This document shows, piece after piece, positions 60,074-64,000 of a DNA stretch of 64,000 bases. The position numbers were made by a program, and so were the translations under genes. Within the stretch, counting starts at the first letter, position 1. Every line of letters starts with the position of its first letter. Below the pieces are notes generated by a model, which worked only from the letters and a program-made list of their open reading frames with translations, did no database searches and had not been told where the DNA came from. This stretch comes from Lineus longissimus (lineage: Eukaryota > Nemertea > Pilidiophora > Heteronemertea > Lineidae): contig NC_088309.1 in the NCBI RefSeq assembly GCF_910592395.1, positions 15,934,599 through 15,998,598 on the forward strand, in the 5' to 3' direction.

Positions 60074-60815
60074 ATGATGGAATTTGGAATGATAAAGTGG
60101 TTCCGAGTATTACATCAAAACAGGACCCTTGACAACAACAACAGAGGTGCAAAAATGTGTACACGGCTCACAGATTGTTCACCTAAAAGGTACTGTATAT
60201 TGCTCTTTTATCCATCCATGTATATAGGCAGTATGTTTAAACCCATTCGATATAACTCATAGATCTTGTCGAAAAAGGCTATGTAGCCATATAATAATCT
60301 ATACCCTATACCCCTCATTCTCGATGTGTTAAGTCATTGGGAATAAAACCTCCCCTAATGGACCTTGTCATAACGAATGCTTACGGTGATATAAAACTTT
60401 TATAATATCATTTTGTTCTAAACCTACAATACTATAACATTATTTCCAGATGAGATAGACAAGATGTCAAAATACGGTGTCTTCACCTATTTGACCACGG
60501 AGGACAGGTGGAAGACGACGGTGATCTTCAAGCCCTGGCCTGGTTCTCTTACGGACAGGTCGACTATTATATCTCAAGGGGGGGGGGGTCACGATGGATG
60601 CATACACTGGAGCTTTCAATGACACCGTAAAGATGACACCCAGACTGTCAGCCATTTGCATGGAGCATCACCCGCATGCCGATATGTTGGACACCATCCT
60701 CGACACTCCAACGCAGTCCTCTCAAGACACCCAATCGTCTGGGGCAACCATGCAGCCATCAGCCGGACCAAGTACAAGTGGAGCAGCAACCGCCAGTGCA
60801 TCAGATACGGACTGA
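60074..60815 (+). pseudogene. two-exon gene remnant of unknown function
   Basis: TTTTTTAG precedes 60074 and the donor AAAG|GTACTG follows 60189. The second exon starts after TTTCCAG at 60450 and is open to TGA at 60813-60815 (DKMSKYGVFTYLTTEDRWKT ... ATASASDTD). In the frame that joins to exon 2, exon 1 reads LTTTTEVQKCVHGSQIVHLK but a stop lies upstream unless one base is restored, so decay or a wrong exon model is likely. Ends 21 bp before the transposon at 60837. Confidence 0.3.
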
Positions 60816-60836
60816 TAACGATAGGCCGTATCAGAC

Positions 60837-61648
60837 GGGTAGCTGTAAAACAAGAAACACAGAAACGAAACAGAAACACAGAAACGCAGAAACGAAAATC
60901 AAACGGGTTTTCATAAAAGTTGGAATCAAGCGGCACGCCGATACTTTCCTTGCCCAATCTGAGGTTGGTGGGTTGCGGCCAGCCGGAATGCAATAGAGTT
61001 GTTGAGGGGATACATGGAGCAACTTGGGGGGGGGGGAGGGGGCGGCACGATATGGGCGAAGTCTTTTGAGGTGGTGGTGTGGTACTTTGGTAGGTTCGAT
61101 TCGATTCCTACAGCATGTTATTTTAAATGAAGGTGCAGTGCAACATCTTGCCTTGTAGTGTTCAATTTACATGAAGTACCAGGATCATCCTACAAATCCC
61201 GTTTGATGCAGCACTAAATGCATGGTACGGTACCAGTACATGGGTGAATCATTTCGACGTTATGTGAGACGTGAGAGACCAATTTTGGCGACTAGAATAG
61301 AGTAAAGTGGGGGGGGGGGCGGGCGGGCACTAGACTTGGACTTGGAGTAACTCAATCTTGTCTGCCCAGCTGCTGCCTGGGGCCGTTTTTGGTCAGGGGC
61401 ACGATCAAGGCCGGATGCTGCCAATCTGCGCACACATTGATGAGGCTAAAAGGGGTATTGGGAAATGAGCATTCCTCCTTCCATTCCGACTGAATACCAG
61501 TTTCAGTTACACCCGCGTTCGCGGCCACAACCATGGCAACAAGATGGAGTCTGCAGACCAGAATTCGCCACAAGACTGGTTTCTGCGTTTCGTTTCTGTG
61601 TTTCTGTGTTTCTGTTTCGTTTCTGTGTTTCTTGTTTTACAACTACCC
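60837..61648. mobile_element. non-autonomous transposon with 9-bp target duplication, copy 2
   Basis: 812 bp; TIR GGGTAGCTGTAAAACAAG with GAAACACAG repeats; flanked by GTATCAGAC at 60828-60836 and 61649-61657. Opposite in orientation to copy 1 (30766-32900), lacking its ~1.3-kb middle. Confidence 0.9.
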
Positions 61649-61879
61649 GTATCAGACGATACCTATGTCATTTTATCATCTTACATTCACTATGTACGTG
61701 TTTAGCTGTGTGATGATGATGATGAATGTAGTAGGACGATGTTAAATTTAGCCTCATATTATAATGTTTGTATTGAGCATGTGTGACGTGGTACATCATG
61801 GAGGTGTAACTATATATGTTGGGAGGAAATAAATAATAGTTTTGACAATATAATACGTTTCGTGTCATACTTATACCAT

Positions 61880-62240
61880 TTAAAAATCAACCAACCCACC
61901 GCCCCACCAATCAACTCGGCGACGCACATTTCTGTGTTTCCCTATCTTATAAGAAACACAAATATATCACCCGACAGGTCGAACATAATAATTCAAGTAC
62001 ACGGCCCGACAGATCGACCAACCGATGCTCTGGATAGGGGATTGTCACAAATCGACCACCCGACAGGCAGAAGATTAATCTTCACAAGTTTACACGGCCC
62101 GACCAATCGACCGACCGATGCAGTAAACCTCCGTATACGCAGTATCACAAATCGACCACCCGACGGTAATGATCACTTTCACGACATTGCCAATAGATGC
62201 CGCGACGTGCCTCGCAAATCGACCAACCGACGCCCGATAC
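61880..62240. repeat. degenerate CGACC repeat tract
   Basis: Words ATCGACCACCCGACAGG and ACACGGCCCGACC recur at ~61999, 62050, 62092 and 62152. Noncoding. Confidence 0.4.
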
Positions 62241-62655
62241 GATCCATCGACAGCCTGCATACTAAGTGTATACATACGGTATATACATGGTATACTAGGT
62301 TTCTTTTCCAATGTAGAATACTTTTTGATCCTGCAGTAGTGCCCAAAAAAGGAAGATTTAAGCATTAGGCACCCTTGAATAATTAGGTCAAAACCATGCA
62401 AAAACTTCGTAAGCACGCAAAACCTTGCAAAAACTATTACGCACCGTACCTTCAGCGAAAGATGCCATTTTGTACCGTTTCGGTAATCCTAAACAGCGTC
62501 CAGAAGCGTCCAGTAGGCCGGGATTTTGTCAATCACGCATCTATACAATAAGAGAGGAAGTCCGATTCTGTGATGAACTCCTTCTAGAGATTGAAAACAG
62601 CGACAGCAATTTGGTAACTATCTGTGAGTGGATAGAACTGCCAGTGAGGTTTTAG

Positions 62656-63470
62656 GCATGTGAAATTGAAGAAATTTACATGTAAAATGTGCTTTTGACA
62701 AGGAAATCCTTTGTTGAGCTGCACATTCTATTTTTAGACATAGGGAAGCCCACTGGATTCTATTTTTAGACATAGGGAAGCCCACTGGATAATCCTGACA
62801 CCTGGCTGTAGGAGGTTGGAACTAATAGTCTCGCACACAGGTAAGTACCTTTAGAAGTGCACTGTTGTTGCCTTCATATTAATCCAGTGTGCAAGACTTT
62901 TTGTTCCTCTGCAAAGACATGGTTGCTTTGTAAAACTCGAACAATAGGTAGGAAAATGACATGAATTAGCACACTGAAGTGCTATTGTGCTGTGCAGGCG
63001 TGTGGCAGGCATTGTGCTGCTTTATGCTGCTTTTGCAAGTTAGGAAGAAGTGCTGGATAGATTGTTTTGTGTGTGCCAAAATGAAAATGAAAATGCTAGG
63101 GCCTACCATCAATCATGTGATGTCCATGGCCGTAACATCATGGATGATATGCATGTTTGTTAGGGCTAGGCTTATAAATGTGTACTGTGTAGTTGTTATC
63201 AGTATAGCGGTGCCGGTGGTCATTAATAGGGCTGCTTCTGTGGATTGGCAAGTTAAGTTAAGCCAGCCAGCCAGAGGCAGAGCTGGATAGGCCCTACTAC
63301 ATGTAGCCTACATCCTAATTTCTGTGCCTGGGATGGGGTAAATGTGGTGTAATCATGATGGGTACATCTGTGGGTACAACTGTGACCTGTGGAAGTTTAG
63401 ATGTGCTTTTGTGCTGGATGCATCGATGGATGGTTCTTAGTGCTCCATCTTAGGGAGGCTGTTCCATTCT
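62656..63470. other. host-like noncoding DNA with a 31-bp tandem duplication
   Basis: TTCTATTTTTAGACATAGGG with AAGCCCACTGGA occurs twice in a row (~62728-62789). Nothing else is recognisable. Confidence 0.4.
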
Positions 63471-64000
63471 TTTTTAGCTCACCTCTTAGCAGAGGTGAGC
63501 TTATCCCATACCGTGGCGTCCGTCGTCCGTCGTCCGTCGTCGTCGTCGTCGTCGTCGTCGTCCGTCGTCCGTTAGCAGGGCACGTTTCGTAACTGTTAGA
63601 GCTATTGAGTTGAAACTTGGTACACATGTACCCTTATGTAATGACACCTGTGAGACTAAGTTTCGGTCCGATTCGTTTCATGGTTTGGCCACCAGGGGGC
63701 CAAACGTTAAAAGTGAAAATATGCAATATCTCCCTTAATAGTAGTCGGGAAATTTTGAAAAAAATATGGTAGGTACTTCTAGCAAAGGTGCATCATATAT
63801 CCTCCGGGTTTTTGATTTGACCTCCTTTTCAAGGTCACAGAGGTCAAATGGTGTAAATTAGCCGTTAGGATGTAACGATGGCACGTTTCTAAACTGCAAT
63901 GACTATTGATACCAAATTTGGTACACATTTACCCCTTAGTCAGGTGATCTCAGGGACCAAAGTTTGGTCCAATATGATTCACCACTTGACCACCAGGGGG
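63471..64000 (+). repeat. second copy of the AGCTCACCTCT-headed repeat
   Basis: Matches 6193-6720 closely, same orientation, with a longer GTC microsatellite; runs off the window end. Confidence 0.8.

Noticed and set aside
61465-61745. Phe/Cys-rich ORFs (FCVSVFLFRF type)
   Set aside because: Translations of the GTTTCTGTG repeats in the 9-bp-duplication transposon ends.
62425-62655. 76-codon ORF as a gene
   Set aside because: No homology recognised and no supporting splice or start context.

Overview
The window is metazoan genomic DNA, probably from a marine invertebrate. It has GT/AG intron signals, a LINE endonuclease, MITEs, microsatellites and several Polinton/Maverick-type virus-like transposons. 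Species cannot be assigned from the sequence; frequent TAGGCCTA-type words are only a weak hint. Almost everything recognisable is mobile DNA.

Layout. Bases 1-3092 are the end of one Polinton-like element (P1), decayed. Bases 3093-6200 are host-like DNA with one candidate spliced gene, and 6197-7215 is a dispersed repeat. Bases 7229-8195 are a truncated LINE endonuclease. Bases 8196-11640 are a fragment of a second, distant Polinton lineage (P4: minor capsid protein and truncated DNA polymerase). A roughly 400-bp tandem array starts near 13.19 kb and is interrupted at 14442 by a nest of insertions. A transposon with TTAA target duplication (14443-58608) contains a 39,965-bp Polinton composite (14559-54523) with 619-bp terminal inverted repeats and a 6-bp target duplication GCTGGT. 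Inside that lie two tandem, same-orientation Polinton genomes: P2 (left) and P3 (starting at 33998, inserted into a P2 gene). P2 is also hit by a 3.5-kb transposon (29488-33028), which contains a 9-bp-duplication transposon (30766-32900), which contains a MITE. The tandem array resumes at 58613; the rest to 64000 is host-like DNA, another copy of the 9-bp-duplication transposon (60837-61648) and a second copy of the 6.2-kb repeat.

P2 and P3 share one gene order: major capsid protein, 78-aa membrane peptide, penton-like protein, 152-aa membrane protein, packaging ATPase (reverse), chromodomain integrase, zinc/HNH protein, small Pro-rich protein, 219-aa membrane protein, protein-primed-type DNA polymerase B with internal HNH (reverse), second penton-like protein, then on the reverse strand a 188-aa membrane protein, a 273-aa protein, a zinc-ribbon protein, a 523-aa Pro-rich membrane protein and a 489-aa virion-type protein. 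Capsid, ATPase, integrase and polymerase together make a virus-like element that integrates. Both copies carry lesions, mostly in different genes.

The most unusual signal is a family of 30-nt (10-codon) elements built of two mini-hairpins, GAGC-nnn-GCTC and GGAC-nnn-GTCC. They sit in frame inside many P2 and P3 genes and in their intergenic gaps, in both orientations. Comparing the copies gives at least ten filled/empty site pairs, nearly all differing by exactly 30 or 60 nt. Hairpin arms show compensated changes, and the unit is open, or made open, in nearly every reading frame. I saw none outside these elements. A second strong signal is a 130-141-nt foldback at each Polinton terminus whose outermost bases differ between elements while the inner arm changes to match.
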